A DNA stretch of 64,000 bases from an uncultured Blautia sp. GTDB taxonomy: Bacteria; Bacillota; Clostridia; Lachnospirales; Lachnospiraceae. The notes below the pieces were generated by a model. The model made no database searches and had not been told where the DNA came from. It saw nothing but the letters and a program-made list of their open reading frames with translations. The position numbers and the translations under genes are program-made. Below are positions 27,093 through 35,994 of this stretch, piece after piece (position 1 is the stretch's first letter; each line of letters begins with the position of its first letter). The stretch lies in the NCBI GenBank assembly GCA_900542045.1, contig UQMI01000006.1, positions 22,355 through 86,354 on the forward strand, written 5' to 3'.

Positions 27093-27797
27093 TTAAGATA
27101 CTTTTACCGTAGTGCTTCCCAGACCTGCGTTATCCGACTGATAAATATCGTAATTCTCCGCATATCCAGAAGCATTGGTAAACTCGATTGTTGCCACTTT
27201 ACCAAACCCGCCGTCAAAACCACCTACATTAAAGCTGCACGCGCCATAACGGCTGGGTACTGCATAATAAATATGCTGCCCGGATCCCGCATTAACGGTA
27301 AACGTCTTTGATCTGGTTGCCTGCAGGCCCTTGGAAAGGGACAAAAGAAAGGCGCTGTCGAAAGCCTCTTTGCTCTCTCCAACACCCCAGTACACACCAT
27401 TATAAAATGTAATCTTCGTTGTCTTTGTAACGGTCTTTTCCCTTTCGTCAGTGGCAGAAAGGGTATAGGTTTTATCTGCCTGGATGGATTGCCCGGTAAA
27501 CTGTTTTGTACGCAAGGTTTTTTCGATGGTCTCACTGTCTACTTTCTGGCTTTCCGGCTCTTTATTCAGCACCCAGTTCAGGGTAACATCGGTCACTGTG
27601 CTTCCCATCTCCACCGTATTTACGTTATTCGTAAAACTGCTGATGGCAATCGGCACATAGGTCAAATCTTCGATCATCTGCATATACTCGTCCGTAAAAT
27701 CATTGCTGGACAGCCCTTTTCCTTCTTCTTTGGCTACAAAATGATCCTTCAGTTTCTCGTGATAGCTCTGCAACCCTGTGTCTGTTAAGACATTCAT
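27093..27797 (-). CDS. Tail fibre/baseplate-linked structural protein
   Basis: 234 residues. N-terminal helix (TDTGLQSYHEKLKDHFVAKE) of the kind that docks fibres, a beta-rich Ig-like middle (VTDVTLNWVLNKEPESQKV, SIQADKTYTLSATDEREKTVTK) and a beta-rich end with YYAVPSRYG. Start overlaps the small basic gene before it by 4 bp. Confidence 0.65.
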   Translation of the reverse strand: MNVLTDTGLQSYHEKLKDHFVAKEEGKGLSSNDFTDEYMQMIEDLTYVPIAISSFTNNVNTVEMGSTVTDVTLNWVLNKEPESQKVDSETIEKTLRTKQFTGQSIQADKTYTLSATDEREKTVTKTTKITFYNGVYWGVGESKEAFDSAFLLSLSKGLQATRSKTFTVNAGSGQHIYYAVPSRYGACSFNVGGFDGGFGKVATIEFTNASGYAENYDIYQSDNAGLGSTTVKVS

Positions 27798-27883
27798 AAA
27801 TTTCTGATCCTCCTTTTTTTCGGGATTTGCTTTTTTGATTTATTCTGAACGGCCAGTCGGCGCCCGAATCGCAGCCATTGCAT
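27794..27883 (-). CDS. 29-residue basic peptide gene
   Basis: MQWLRFGRRLAVQN followed by a Lys/Arg-rich end (KSKKQIPKKRRIRNL). The start overlaps the stop of the collar fibre gene (TGATG) and the stop overlaps the next start (ATGA), so it exactly bridges the two; GAGGGG precedes it. The position supports a real gene or a translational-coupling leader; function unknown. Confidence 0.45.
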   Translation of the reverse strand: MQWLRFGRRLAVQNKSKKQIPKKRRIRNL

Positions 27884-28878
27884 CACCCCTCTACTATCTC
27901 AGAAATCTCATCCTCCGTGATCGGCTCGCATCCGCATGCTGCGGGTTCACTCTCTTCTGGTTCATAATTCCCAGAAACGATCTCCGTTATCTGCTGTGAT
28001 GTGATCGGCATACAATTGCAGACTACTCCTCCGCCTGTCTGATCTCCCAGGTCTCCTCGTTTGATTACATAAACAGGGATGTCAATCTCCGGTTTCTCCC
28101 CGATTGCTTCCAGAAGTAGTGCTCCCGCAAGGTTATCCCCGGATATGATTCCGGCATCCGCCCAGGCCATTTTTTGCTCATAAGTCGCTTCGTATTGGAT
28201 AAACACATCCAAGAGTTCCAGTTCCGATCCAGTCAGTTCCTCCACCGCCACCTGCGCGGTATAAGGAGCCTCATCCCCGGTCCAGGCTGTTGCCGGGATC
28301 GTCACAGACAAAAGGACAGATCGATCTGCTTTGCCTGCAAGGGCATTTGTGTTTTTAGCAACATCTTTTTCCAGATCATCTACACGGCCCTCTAAGGCTT
28401 CCAGATCCTCCTGTAGCGCATAAGTGCCTTGGGATACCTCTATACTCACATGATTCGCATTAGATACCGTCACATAACTTTCTATGGTGCTGGTGGTCGG
28501 CGCTGCTCCGGTGGCTTTGACGGGCATATACTCCGCCTGCCCGGAGACGGCGGTGGCAATGCTATAAAGAATCTCTCCCTCATCCGGATCCGTGGCAAAG
28601 ATACCAAATTCGTTGATATAATATCCTTCTAACAACCCTTCATTGGTCAGGATCGTCCGGAGCATCACCGTCCGGTTGTTCTGCTTGGTTTTTTTATTAA
28701 AACTGAATGATTGTTTCTGTTCTTTCAGGGCGGTCAGCTTGGATAAATCCGTCCCGGCGTCATACGTCCCACTGCCGGAAGCCGCTTTGGTAAAGGCAAT
28801 GCTGCACTCCCCATTGTTGGCCTTGGTATTTAATGCCAGGCCCTTGTCTGTGATAATCGCCCGGTTAAATGCCGGCAT
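27883..28878 (-). CDS. Phage tail-collar fibre protein
   Basis: 331 residues. The first about 150 (MPAFNRAIITDKGLALNTKA..., GYYINEFGIFATDPDEGEILYSIATA, PVKATG) match the tail-collar fibre domain that joins fibres to the baseplate. A coiled coil follows (LQEDLEALEGRVDDLEKDV), then the SVTIPATAWTGDEAPYTAQV module shared with 25686-26093 and two copies of a short end motif (ITSQQITEIV, ITEDEISEIV). Confidence 0.85.
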   Translation of the reverse strand: MPAFNRAIITDKGLALNTKANNGECSIAFTKAASGSGTYDAGTDLSKLTALKEQKQSFSFNKKTKQNNRTVMLRTILTNEGLLEGYYINEFGIFATDPDEGEILYSIATAVSGQAEYMPVKATGAAPTTSTIESYVTVSNANHVSIEVSQGTYALQEDLEALEGRVDDLEKDVAKNTNALAGKADRSVLLSVTIPATAWTGDEAPYTAQVAVEELTGSELELLDVFIQYEATYEQKMAWADAGIISGDNLAGALLLEAIGEKPEIDIPVYVIKRGDLGDQTGGGVVCNCMPITSQQITEIVSGNYEPEESEPAACGCEPITEDEISEIVEG

Positions 28879-28881
28879 CTG

Positions 28882-29415
28882 TTACACCTCCAGTCCATTG
28901 TCGTAGATCGGCGTCACCGTCCGTATCACGGTGGCCGTTCCGTAAAAAAGATCGCTCTGGGTAGAGCTGTACATAAAAACGCTGATCAGATAGTCCAATG
29001 GGACCACCTCTTCCAGGAGACTCTTGACACTGTTGTAAACGCTGGTGCTGGCTGCCGACACCTTCAATTCCACCAGCTTCCCTTCCAGGTCAATGGTCAG
29101 CTCATAGTTCTCTGTCCCCAGGGCCCCGTCCAGCTTCTCCCGCAGACTTCTCTCCGTATACATCTCTTTGTTATACCAACGCAGATGTACCCGGATCCGC
29201 CGGTCTTCCAGGGAATCTGTGGCCTTTGGGATGATGCCGAGGATCTCTTCTCTTCTGGCAATCCCACTCTCCCGGGAGGTCAGGATCGTGATGTTATCCT
29301 CCATCTCTCGGACATGATCCTCCAGCACTTCGCCCACAACATCTCCTGTTTCCACTGTCTTACGTACTGCATCAATCGCCCAGATATGCGGCGGGTAAAG
29401 TACCTTTATGTACAT
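28882..29415 (-). CDS. Baseplate protein, YmfQ/XkdU-like (DUF2313)
   Basis: 177 residues with RRIRVHLRWYNKEMYTERSLREKL, the typical middle of putative tail proteins following baseplate J in Mu and PBSX-type phages. Overlaps the baseplate J gene by 10 bp. Confidence 0.82.
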   Translation of the reverse strand: MYIKVLYPPHIWAIDAVRKTVETGDVVGEVLEDHVREMEDNITILTSRESGIARREEILGIIPKATDSLEDRRIRVHLRWYNKEMYTERSLREKLDGALGTENYELTIDLEGKLVELKVSAASTSVYNSVKSLLEEVVPLDYLISVFMYSSTQSDLFYGTATVIRTVTPIYDNGLEV

Positions 29416-30467
29416 GTGATCACCCCCAGCACCGGGATCGTCCCGGACAGGATCAGATTGCTCTCCGCATCATTGATCTTCGTTCCGGCCACGTCCAGAA
29501 TACCCGATATCTGCACCAGGGCAGCCTCGATCTGTACAATGCGGACCACCAGGCTGTTTTCTTCTTCCCACGTTTGGCGGAGGGATAACAGATAGGCTTC
29601 AATGGCTGCCTCAATCTGCGCCTGTACATCCTCATACTCCACGTCCTCCTCATAGGTGATGTCTGTGGAGATGTTGACCGTAGTCTCTTCCACCGGCAGC
29701 ACGGTCACCCGGTGGCCAATGGGTGCAATGCCGTAGCCCTCGCCAGAATTGACCACCGGATCTACGTAGGTCTGCATCTGCTCCAAAAATTCTTCATCCG
29801 GCGCATCCCAGTCCGATGTGATCAGAGTCAGATTGATGATGTCCTGCGGGGTCTTGACACGGGTCAGCTTCACTCCACCCACGCCTGGCTGCTGTTTCAT
29901 CCGGCTTATATAATACTCCCGGTTTCCGCCAGAGCCCTGGTTTAACATGGACGCCAGCACTCTTCCGCGATAAATAGCAGTGTCTTCCATGTCGGTCCCT
30001 TCCTTTGTGCATTCCAGGATCTTTCCAGATTCGAACCCCTCCACATAATCAATGGGTATCAGATCCGGCAAGTACGTGTTGGGTGCCTTTCCTGGAGTAT
30101 CACAGACCACTGTATAGGTATGTTCCTCCTCATTTACCGCGTCCAGTACCGTATAGTTGTAGTCTCCGGAATTAAATCGGGTTCCCTCAGTTACCGCCAC
30201 ATTAAACTGCGCGGTAAACTCCGCGAAGGTTGCGTACTGGATATAGACGCCCCTGTCATTTCCGATCCGGATCAGGGCCGGAAGGTCAGCGGTGTCCGGG
30301 AACATGTCATTGGCGATCTGATCCAGGGCCAGATAGGCTTCTTCCAGCCGGACTGCTTGTTTGGCGCAGGCGTTAAAAAACAAACTTCCCTCCGAGGTAT
30401 CGATCCCGTTCGGCGCCTCTTCCATCATCTCATTCATAATGTAATCGTAGGTCATCTGCTCGAACAT
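29406..30467 (-). CDS. Baseplate J/gp47-like protein (XkdT-like)
   Basis: About 353 residues; start at 30467 (MFEQMTYDYIMNEM) chosen because GGAGGTGA lies 9 bp away. GIDTSEGSLFFNACAKQAVRLEEAY is the family's N-terminal signature and GNREYYISRMKQQPGVGGVKL is the conserved middle. It forms the wedge of the contractile baseplate. Confidence 0.9.
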   Translation of the reverse strand: MFEQMTYDYIMNEMMEEAPNGIDTSEGSLFFNACAKQAVRLEEAYLALDQIANDMFPDTADLPALIRIGNDRGVYIQYATFAEFTAQFNVAVTEGTRFNSGDYNYTVLDAVNEEEHTYTVVCDTPGKAPNTYLPDLIPIDYVEGFESGKILECTKEGTDMEDTAIYRGRVLASMLNQGSGGNREYYISRMKQQPGVGGVKLTRVKTPQDIINLTLITSDWDAPDEEFLEQMQTYVDPVVNSGEGYGIAPIGHRVTVLPVEETTVNISTDITYEEDVEYEDVQAQIEAAIEAYLLSLRQTWEEENSLVVRIVQIEAALVQISGILDVAGTKINDAESNLILSGTIPVLGVITCT

Positions 30468-30867
30468 TTGCATTCACCTCCCCGAACCTCGTGTTGACCG
30501 TAAAATGCACCACCAGTCTCCCTCCTTCTTCGTATTCCACTGTAAAATCATCCACACCAAGGATATAGGGATTGACCAGCAGTGCTTCTTCCGTCATGGT
30601 TTCCACCTCTGCCTCCGTATAAGCCTGGGAATAACTCTTGCCGATCAGTTCTTCATACTCTGCTCCATAATCCCAGCTGTAAATATAATAGCGATACCGA
30701 ACCGTTTGCAATGCCAGCCAGATCCATACCTTAATCGCTTCAATTCCCGTCACGATCCGCCCATCCAGCTGGCCGGTCTCAAAGTTCAGGCCATATTCTT
30801 TTGGGATAGATGGGATTTCTTCCACCGGTGTGGCTTCTTGTAACTCTTCGAAAGGAAACAAACTCAT
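30430..30867 (-). CDS. DUF2634 baseplate protein (XkdS-like)
   Basis: 145 residues. LNFETGQLDGRIVTGIEAIKVWIWLALQTVRYRYYIYSWDYG is the core of DUF2634, of which the ALxTxRYRYxIYSWDYG part is diagnostic. Its place between DUF2577 and baseplate J matches PBSX. Confidence 0.9.
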   Translation of the reverse strand: MSLFPFEELQEATPVEEIPSIPKEYGLNFETGQLDGRIVTGIEAIKVWIWLALQTVRYRYYIYSWDYGAEYEELIGKSYSQAYTEAEVETMTEEALLVNPYILGVDDFTVEYEEGGRLVVHFTVNTRFGEVNANVRADDLRLHYE

Positions 30868-31178
30868 GGGCTCACCACCTTCGCCAGGATCACAAATTTG
30901 TTCTTCCCCTTGTCATAAAACATCGCCAGCAGGTCTCCTTCCTTGATGATGTCTCTTTCATCCAGATATAAGGCAGCTTCCTTATTGTTTTCCCGGTACG
31001 TCCAATACCGGGTGTCGTCAAAGATAAGGTGGGCGGACACCAGCAAGGATCGTTTCTCCAACTTGTGCCCCTGAAATTCTACCTTGCCGTCTTTGTAGGT
31101 TCCGATCCCCGGCGGCATATCATTCTTGTAGGCCCCCTGATTCCTTAACAGGGTAACCAGCCTCTCATAACTATTCAT
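30864..31178 (-). CDS. DUF2577-like baseplate protein (XkdR-like)
   Basis: 104 residues from the ATG at 31178, which has AGGAGCTTT before it; an open frame further up overlaps the hub gene. ERDIIKEGDLLAMFYDKGKNKFVILAKV is the conserved end. Confidence 0.82.
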   Translation of the reverse strand: MNSYERLVTLLRNQGAYKNDMPPGIGTYKDGKVEFQGHKLEKRSLLVSAHLIFDDTRYWTYRENNKEAALYLDERDIIKEGDLLAMFYDKGKNKFVILAKVVSP

Positions 31179-31188
31179 AAAGCTCCTC

Positions 31189-33027
31189 CTATCCGTTGTA
31201 ACGCAACACACAGTTCCAGGGATAGTTACTATACCCGGTAATGGCAAACTCATTGCCGGTCACCCAGTCCCCCTGGGCAGAGCTGCCAAGGGATGCTCCT
31301 CTGGCATGCACCATCTGACCATTCCCACAATACATCGCCGTATGGTGGACATGGTTTAATAGGACATCGCCCCGCTTCATTCCGCTGCCGTTTCCCAGAT
31401 TGCAGGATGCCGTCACATCCTGAAAGCCGCAGGCCAAGAAAACAGAATACATGTTGCCCGTATAGGTGGCGCCCCGGCTCTTGACCAGCACTCCTGCATT
31501 TTCATATGCCTGGATCACCGCCGAAGAACAGTCATAATCCGGCCCCCAGCGGTTGGCCTGGCTGTAACCGTGACTGTTGTCATTGGCCCAGGCTTCCATC
31601 TGGGCAGTAGCTGCTTCCGCCTTGCTGCCGGATGCCACAGATCCCGTGGACTGATAGCCCGTCCCATTGCCGATAATGGCATACCCCATCTTGACGCCCC
31701 AGTTGTTGCACTCCGCTGCCGAGCTCATCAAGAGGTCAAAGTGATAAACATTCCCGGCCTCGATCTGGATCGCGCCGCCCCGGTCCCGGACCCGCCACTC
31801 GGTGCCGTCTTTGTCCGTACCGGTCTCCAGTACCTGGATCATAGTGTCTTTTGCAATTGATGGCGGCGCCGCGATCACCTTGACGCCCTGGGCTGTCCAA
31901 TCCGACAATAAAACACCATAGGCATCGTAAAAACCGCCCTCCATTGCATTGTTGGCCGGATAGTAGGCGGTAAACTTCGCCCGTACTTTCTGGCCATTCA
32001 GGATTTTTCCGGAGCTGGAAGCAGAGATTGCTGTCAGTTCGGTCTGCTTCTGTGGTTTTTCATCCGGTTCAAAAGTCTCCATCACATTTTTAAAGGCCAG
32101 TTCCAAAGTCATGGTGTAATTCCCATTCTCATCCCAGGTGTGTGAGTCTGACTGGATCCAGTATTTTCCGGTAATGCCGGAGATCGTGTCTTTGACTCCC
32201 ACGGCCCAGCCGGATAAGCACCGCACATCTCCCAGGCAGGTCAGGCTGGCTGTTTTCTCCACGCCCTGCAACGTGTTTTCTGCTTCCGATTTCCAGGATC
32301 CTTCGTCCACCGTGATTCCGCTCTGGTAAACTCCGTGTTCTTTCACCCAGGTGTCATTTTTCGCTTCGCCGATTTGCCGGCCCATGGAATCATAGACCTT
32401 CACCTGATTGACCATGTTCTGGGTGCTCTCTGAAAAGGAGGCATCGATGATCCGTTCGGATTCATTGATGTAAAAGTCTTTGATCTTCTTTCCCTTCTCG
32501 ATCATAGAAAATTTCCGTCCCACCATCGTGGGCATGTATTTCTTCCCGTTCTTTGCAGCCGCTTTGGTATAGGCAGCCAGAATGATCTCGTAAAAGGGCC
32601 GATTGGAAAAATACAGGTCATCAATGGCAATCCCTGTCCGGATCACGTCTTCGGTGTCCACGTTGGCATCCGCACAGACCAGCTTTGTGATCTGCTCTGC
32701 CGTTTTGTTATAAAACTCATAGGTCCCAGTGCTGCGGAGAAGGAAATTCATGTAATCCTGGGCAATGTAATGGATATTCCCGCTGCCGGTCGTTCCGTCC
32801 TTTGAGGTGATCCGGCCATAAAAGAGCATCTCTTCTCCCCGGTATAAAGTCAGCCGGTCTCCCAGCTTGATATCCAGGTTGTCCGCGTAAGGGTCATAAT
32901 CTGACTGGATCACGGAAAAATCCAAAGAGCGGGAAGCCTGGGTGTCGGTCCCGCTCCACGTAAAAGAGAGAACAAACCGTGTGATCGGTTCCCCCTCCCA
33001 GAAAATCGTCATCTTATCCTCTGTCAT
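31189..33027 (-). CDS. Baseplate hub (XkdQ-like) fused to 3D and NlpC/P60 domains
   Basis: 612 residues. Residues 1-325 follow the XkdQ/gpD-like hub (FVLSFTWSGTDTQASRSLDFSV, LYRGEEMLFYGRITSKD). About 340-430 is a double-psi barrel 3D domain (FTAYYPANNAMEGGFYD...WRVRDRGGAIQIEAG). About 475-612 is an NlpC/P60 cysteine peptidase with catalytic Cys in PDYDCSSAVIQAY and His in NHVHHTAMYCGNG. A tail-tip enzyme that opens peptidoglycan during DNA entry. In PBSX these functions sit in separate genes, so the fusion is notable. Confidence 0.88.
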   Translation of the reverse strand: MTEDKMTIFWEGEPITRFVLSFTWSGTDTQASRSLDFSVIQSDYDPYADNLDIKLGDRLTLYRGEEMLFYGRITSKDGTTGSGNIHYIAQDYMNFLLRSTGTYEFYNKTAEQITKLVCADANVDTEDVIRTGIAIDDLYFSNRPFYEIILAAYTKAAAKNGKKYMPTMVGRKFSMIEKGKKIKDFYINESERIIDASFSESTQNMVNQVKVYDSMGRQIGEAKNDTWVKEHGVYQSGITVDEGSWKSEAENTLQGVEKTASLTCLGDVRCLSGWAVGVKDTISGITGKYWIQSDSHTWDENGNYTMTLELAFKNVMETFEPDEKPQKQTELTAISASSSGKILNGQKVRAKFTAYYPANNAMEGGFYDAYGVLLSDWTAQGVKVIAAPPSIAKDTMIQVLETGTDKDGTEWRVRDRGGAIQIEAGNVYHFDLLMSSAAECNNWGVKMGYAIIGNGTGYQSTGSVASGSKAEAATAQMEAWANDNSHGYSQANRWGPDYDCSSAVIQAYENAGVLVKSRGATYTGNMYSVFLACGFQDVTASCNLGNGSGMKRGDVLLNHVHHTAMYCGNGQMVHARGASLGSSAQGDWVTGNEFAITGYSNYPWNCVLRYNG

Positions 33028-33656
33028 AGATTAATCACCAGCTCCATTCCCGGGTAAACATGGGTCCATGCATCACTCCTGGTCTCTCCCCGTTTTAACC
33101 CTTCTGTGGTGATGATCGCTTTGTTGTCATTAAAGATCGCGCCCCAGTTGTCTTCCTTCCCGGTCAGTTTCTTCGCGATAGTCAAAAGATTGTCCCCCTC
33201 TTTCACCACATAGGTCTTAGGGATTGTCTTTTCCGTCCTGGTAAAGGTGGGCATCCGGTATTCGGTCAGGGACATGGTGTATTTCAGGTCCCCTGAGGCA
33301 TCCGTTTCCCCTGCGGTAAAACTCATCAGGCCAAACTTCAGGCCCCGGATGTTGGTGCCGGTCAGCGTGACCTTGATGATCTCATATTTCCACGAATTGA
33401 TCTTGGTCACAAACTTATAGGGCTTTAAGGCCGGTTGGCAGGCCAGGAACCCATACTCGTTGTCCGGGTCCGGCCACCAGGTATCCAGCGTGATCGTCCG
33501 GCAGCCGCGTTTCCCAAAGATAAAGACATCGCCGTAGGTCTGGATCTTCTGGGTGCTGTTCCCGGTCTCAAACGATACCTCCACGGTCTCCGGCACGATG
33601 GGGAGCTGCAGCTTCTCCCCGGCTGCTTCCAGCCAGATCTCCATTTGTTTCGCCAT
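33024..33656 (-). CDS. LysM tail protein (XkdP-like)
   Basis: 210 residues, start at 33656 behind GGAGG. Beta-rich N-terminal body (RTITLDTWWPDPDNEYGF) and a C-terminal LysM domain (TYVVKEGDNLLTIAKKLTGKEDNWGAIFNDNK) that binds peptidoglycan. It connects tape measure and hub. Confidence 0.92.
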   Translation of the reverse strand: MAKQMEIWLEAAGEKLQLPIVPETVEVSFETGNSTQKIQTYGDVFIFGKRGCRTITLDTWWPDPDNEYGFLACQPALKPYKFVTKINSWKYEIIKVTLTGTNIRGLKFGLMSFTAGETDASGDLKYTMSLTEYRMPTFTRTEKTIPKTYVVKEGDNLLTIAKKLTGKEDNWGAIFNDNKAIITTEGLKRGETRSDAWTHVYPGMELVINL

Positions 33657-33669
33657 TCTCCCCACCTCC

Positions 33670-35994
33670 TTATGCCATGTTGTAAGCGGTCCGCTCTAAG
33701 CGTCTTGCCAGGGCATCCGCGATCTTGTCAATATCTGCCTCCGACCGGACAATGATCTGGTCGGCCAGTTTCGGGATCGTGATGGTAACAGTTCTGCTGC
33801 CTTCTGCACGGGCCATTTCCACCGACTGGTCATGGGGATATACCCGGGAACCCTGCGGCAGGTCCACGATTTCGCCACCGTATTTGGGTTCATTGATGGC
33901 AGCAACTCCACCCGGCCAATTATTGGTCCCAGTATACAGATTCGGGATTTTGGGAATATTGAACCCGATCTTGGTGTCTGTTCCCGGAATGGTAACAGAA
34001 AATTTATTCATAGCCCCAATCGCTTTATTGATTAAGTCAATCACGGCATTGAGCGGAGCCTTTACCCAGCTGGATAACGTATCCCAGATCCCGCCAAACG
34101 CCCTTACAACGCCATCCCAGGCCTTTTCCCAGTTTCCTGTGAAAACTCCCGTCACAAAATCCACAATCCCACTAAAAGTCATTTTGATCCCATCAGTCAC
34201 GCCCCGGATGCTCTCTGAAAATCCCGGGAAAATTGATTCGATTTTATCAAACGCCGTTTGCACGCCTGTTTGGAACATCTGTACAGCGCCGTCTTTGATC
34301 TCCAACAGCTTATTGCCAAAATCTGTGATTTTTTCAGCTGCTGCATCCCGGAATCCGATTACTTTATTCTTGGCATTTTCAAAAGCCTCTCCTGCAGCGT
34401 CTTTAAAGACCGCAAACTTCTCTACGGCAGCATCTTTCAGTTCACCGATCTTTCCGGCTACTTTCCCGAACAGGTCTTTGATCTTGTCCCAATTCTTATA
34501 GATTAGGACTGCAACAGCCGCGATTCCCGCAATCACTCCGATCGCAATCTTCACCGGTCCCGGGATTGCCAGGAAACCGGTTGCGATGGTCTTTGCTACC
34601 CCGCCGATCTTTCCAAAGCCACTGGAGAGTACTTTTCCAACCCCACCGGCTTCCTTTGCTGCCAGGCTGAATTTTTTGATCCCGCCAGCAAACTGTCCCA
34701 TCAATTTGATCGGTCCAGTAAAAGTCTGGATGATCTTTCCGCCAATGGTTAAAAAAGGGCCGGCCGCCGTCACCACAGCAGCAATCTTGATCGCCATATC
34801 CTGTTGATCATCACTTAAGTTACCCCACCACTTGGAGAATTCCTTCAGTTTATCAATTCCCATTTCCACATAAGGGACAAGCTTATCCCCAATCGGCGCC
34901 AGCACATCTACCTGTAAAGTACGGCCAAATTCTGCAATCTTATTCTTCAGGTTATCTGACTTTGTAGCCATCAGCTGCTCCATTGACTCGTTCGTCTTAT
35001 CAATGGGGCCCTCCATCTGTGCAAGAGATGTCACGACATCCGCTCCAAGGTCTTCCCACATAGTGCCGAAAAGATTCACTCCCGCTGCATTCTGGGCAAG
35101 TGGATCATCCATTTCAGCCAGTCCGGAAATTACTTGTTGGAACGCATCCCTGGCGGAGTCTCCACCTGCTGCAAATTTCGCAGCCATTGTATCTGCATCC
35201 AGTCCCAAGGCCTCAAAACCAGCCCTTGTGGTGTCGGAACCGTCTACAGCACGGATAGAAAACTCCTTGACCGCGTCACCGATCTTGTCCAGATTAAAAG
35301 CTCCATTTTCGGCCCCGGCAGAGAAAATATTAAACATATCTTCCGCACTTAGACCCAGCTTTTGGAACTGTACGGAATACTCATCGATGTTATCGTATAA
35401 TTCACCGGAAAAATCCAGGCCTTTTTGTGCACCCTGGCTCATCAGGTTAAAGGCTTCCCGGGCTGACACACCAAAGTTTTTGATCAGCGTGTCCGCCGCC
35501 CGGGTGCTCTCAGATACATCCACGCCAAACGTATCCGCCATGACATCGGCATATTCCGTCACCCGCTGCAGGGCCGAGTCATCCAGGTAATCCATGTTCT
35601 GTTTGACCTTGCCCATTGCATCCGCCACCTCTTCGATGGAGTCATAGTAATTCCCTTTGAAGATGTCCTCCATCATATCCCGGTACTTTTCGGCATTGGT
35701 TATGCCGTCTTCCACCGCATCCCCCATGATCCCGGTCGCGCCCAGGAAATTCTGTGTGGCTGTCTCCGAATCAGAAGAGAATTTAACGGCTGCTGTCCCG
35801 GCTGCAAGGAGCGGGGCGGTAAATCTTGTCGTCATGGTCTGCCCGTACTTTTCTACGGTTTTCCCAAACTTCCCGACTTTCCCGGCAAACTTATCGAATT
35901 TGCGTTCGATATTTTTTACCTGGCTGACAATCTTTTTGGATGGGTTGGTAAACTCATCCACCAGCTTAATGACCGCCGCTACCGTTTTCGCCAT
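33670..35994 (-). CDS. Tail tape measure protein
   Basis: 774 residues: N-terminal helices with VKNIERKFDKFAGKVGKFGKTVEKYGQTM, the conserved tape-measure block (FLGATGIMGDAV...YADVMADTFGVDVSESTRAADTLIKNFGVSAREAFNLM), a hydrophobic middle (ATGFLAIPGPVKIAIGVIAGIAAVAVLIY) that could form the membrane channel during ejection, and a helical/beta end. Sets tail length; longest gene of the tail module. Confidence 0.94.
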   Translation of the reverse strand: MAKTVAAVIKLVDEFTNPSKKIVSQVKNIERKFDKFAGKVGKFGKTVEKYGQTMTTRFTAPLLAAGTAAVKFSSDSETATQNFLGATGIMGDAVEDGITNAEKYRDMMEDIFKGNYYDSIEEVADAMGKVKQNMDYLDDSALQRVTEYADVMADTFGVDVSESTRAADTLIKNFGVSAREAFNLMSQGAQKGLDFSGELYDNIDEYSVQFQKLGLSAEDMFNIFSAGAENGAFNLDKIGDAVKEFSIRAVDGSDTTRAGFEALGLDADTMAAKFAAGGDSARDAFQQVISGLAEMDDPLAQNAAGVNLFGTMWEDLGADVVTSLAQMEGPIDKTNESMEQLMATKSDNLKNKIAEFGRTLQVDVLAPIGDKLVPYVEMGIDKLKEFSKWWGNLSDDQQDMAIKIAAVVTAAGPFLTIGGKIIQTFTGPIKLMGQFAGGIKKFSLAAKEAGGVGKVLSSGFGKIGGVAKTIATGFLAIPGPVKIAIGVIAGIAAVAVLIYKNWDKIKDLFGKVAGKIGELKDAAVEKFAVFKDAAGEAFENAKNKVIGFRDAAAEKITDFGNKLLEIKDGAVQMFQTGVQTAFDKIESIFPGFSESIRGVTDGIKMTFSGIVDFVTGVFTGNWEKAWDGVVRAFGGIWDTLSSWVKAPLNAVIDLINKAIGAMNKFSVTIPGTDTKIGFNIPKIPNLYTGTNNWPGGVAAINEPKYGGEIVDLPQGSRVYPHDQSVEMARAEGSRTVTITIPKLADQIIVRSEADIDKIADALARRLERTAYNMA

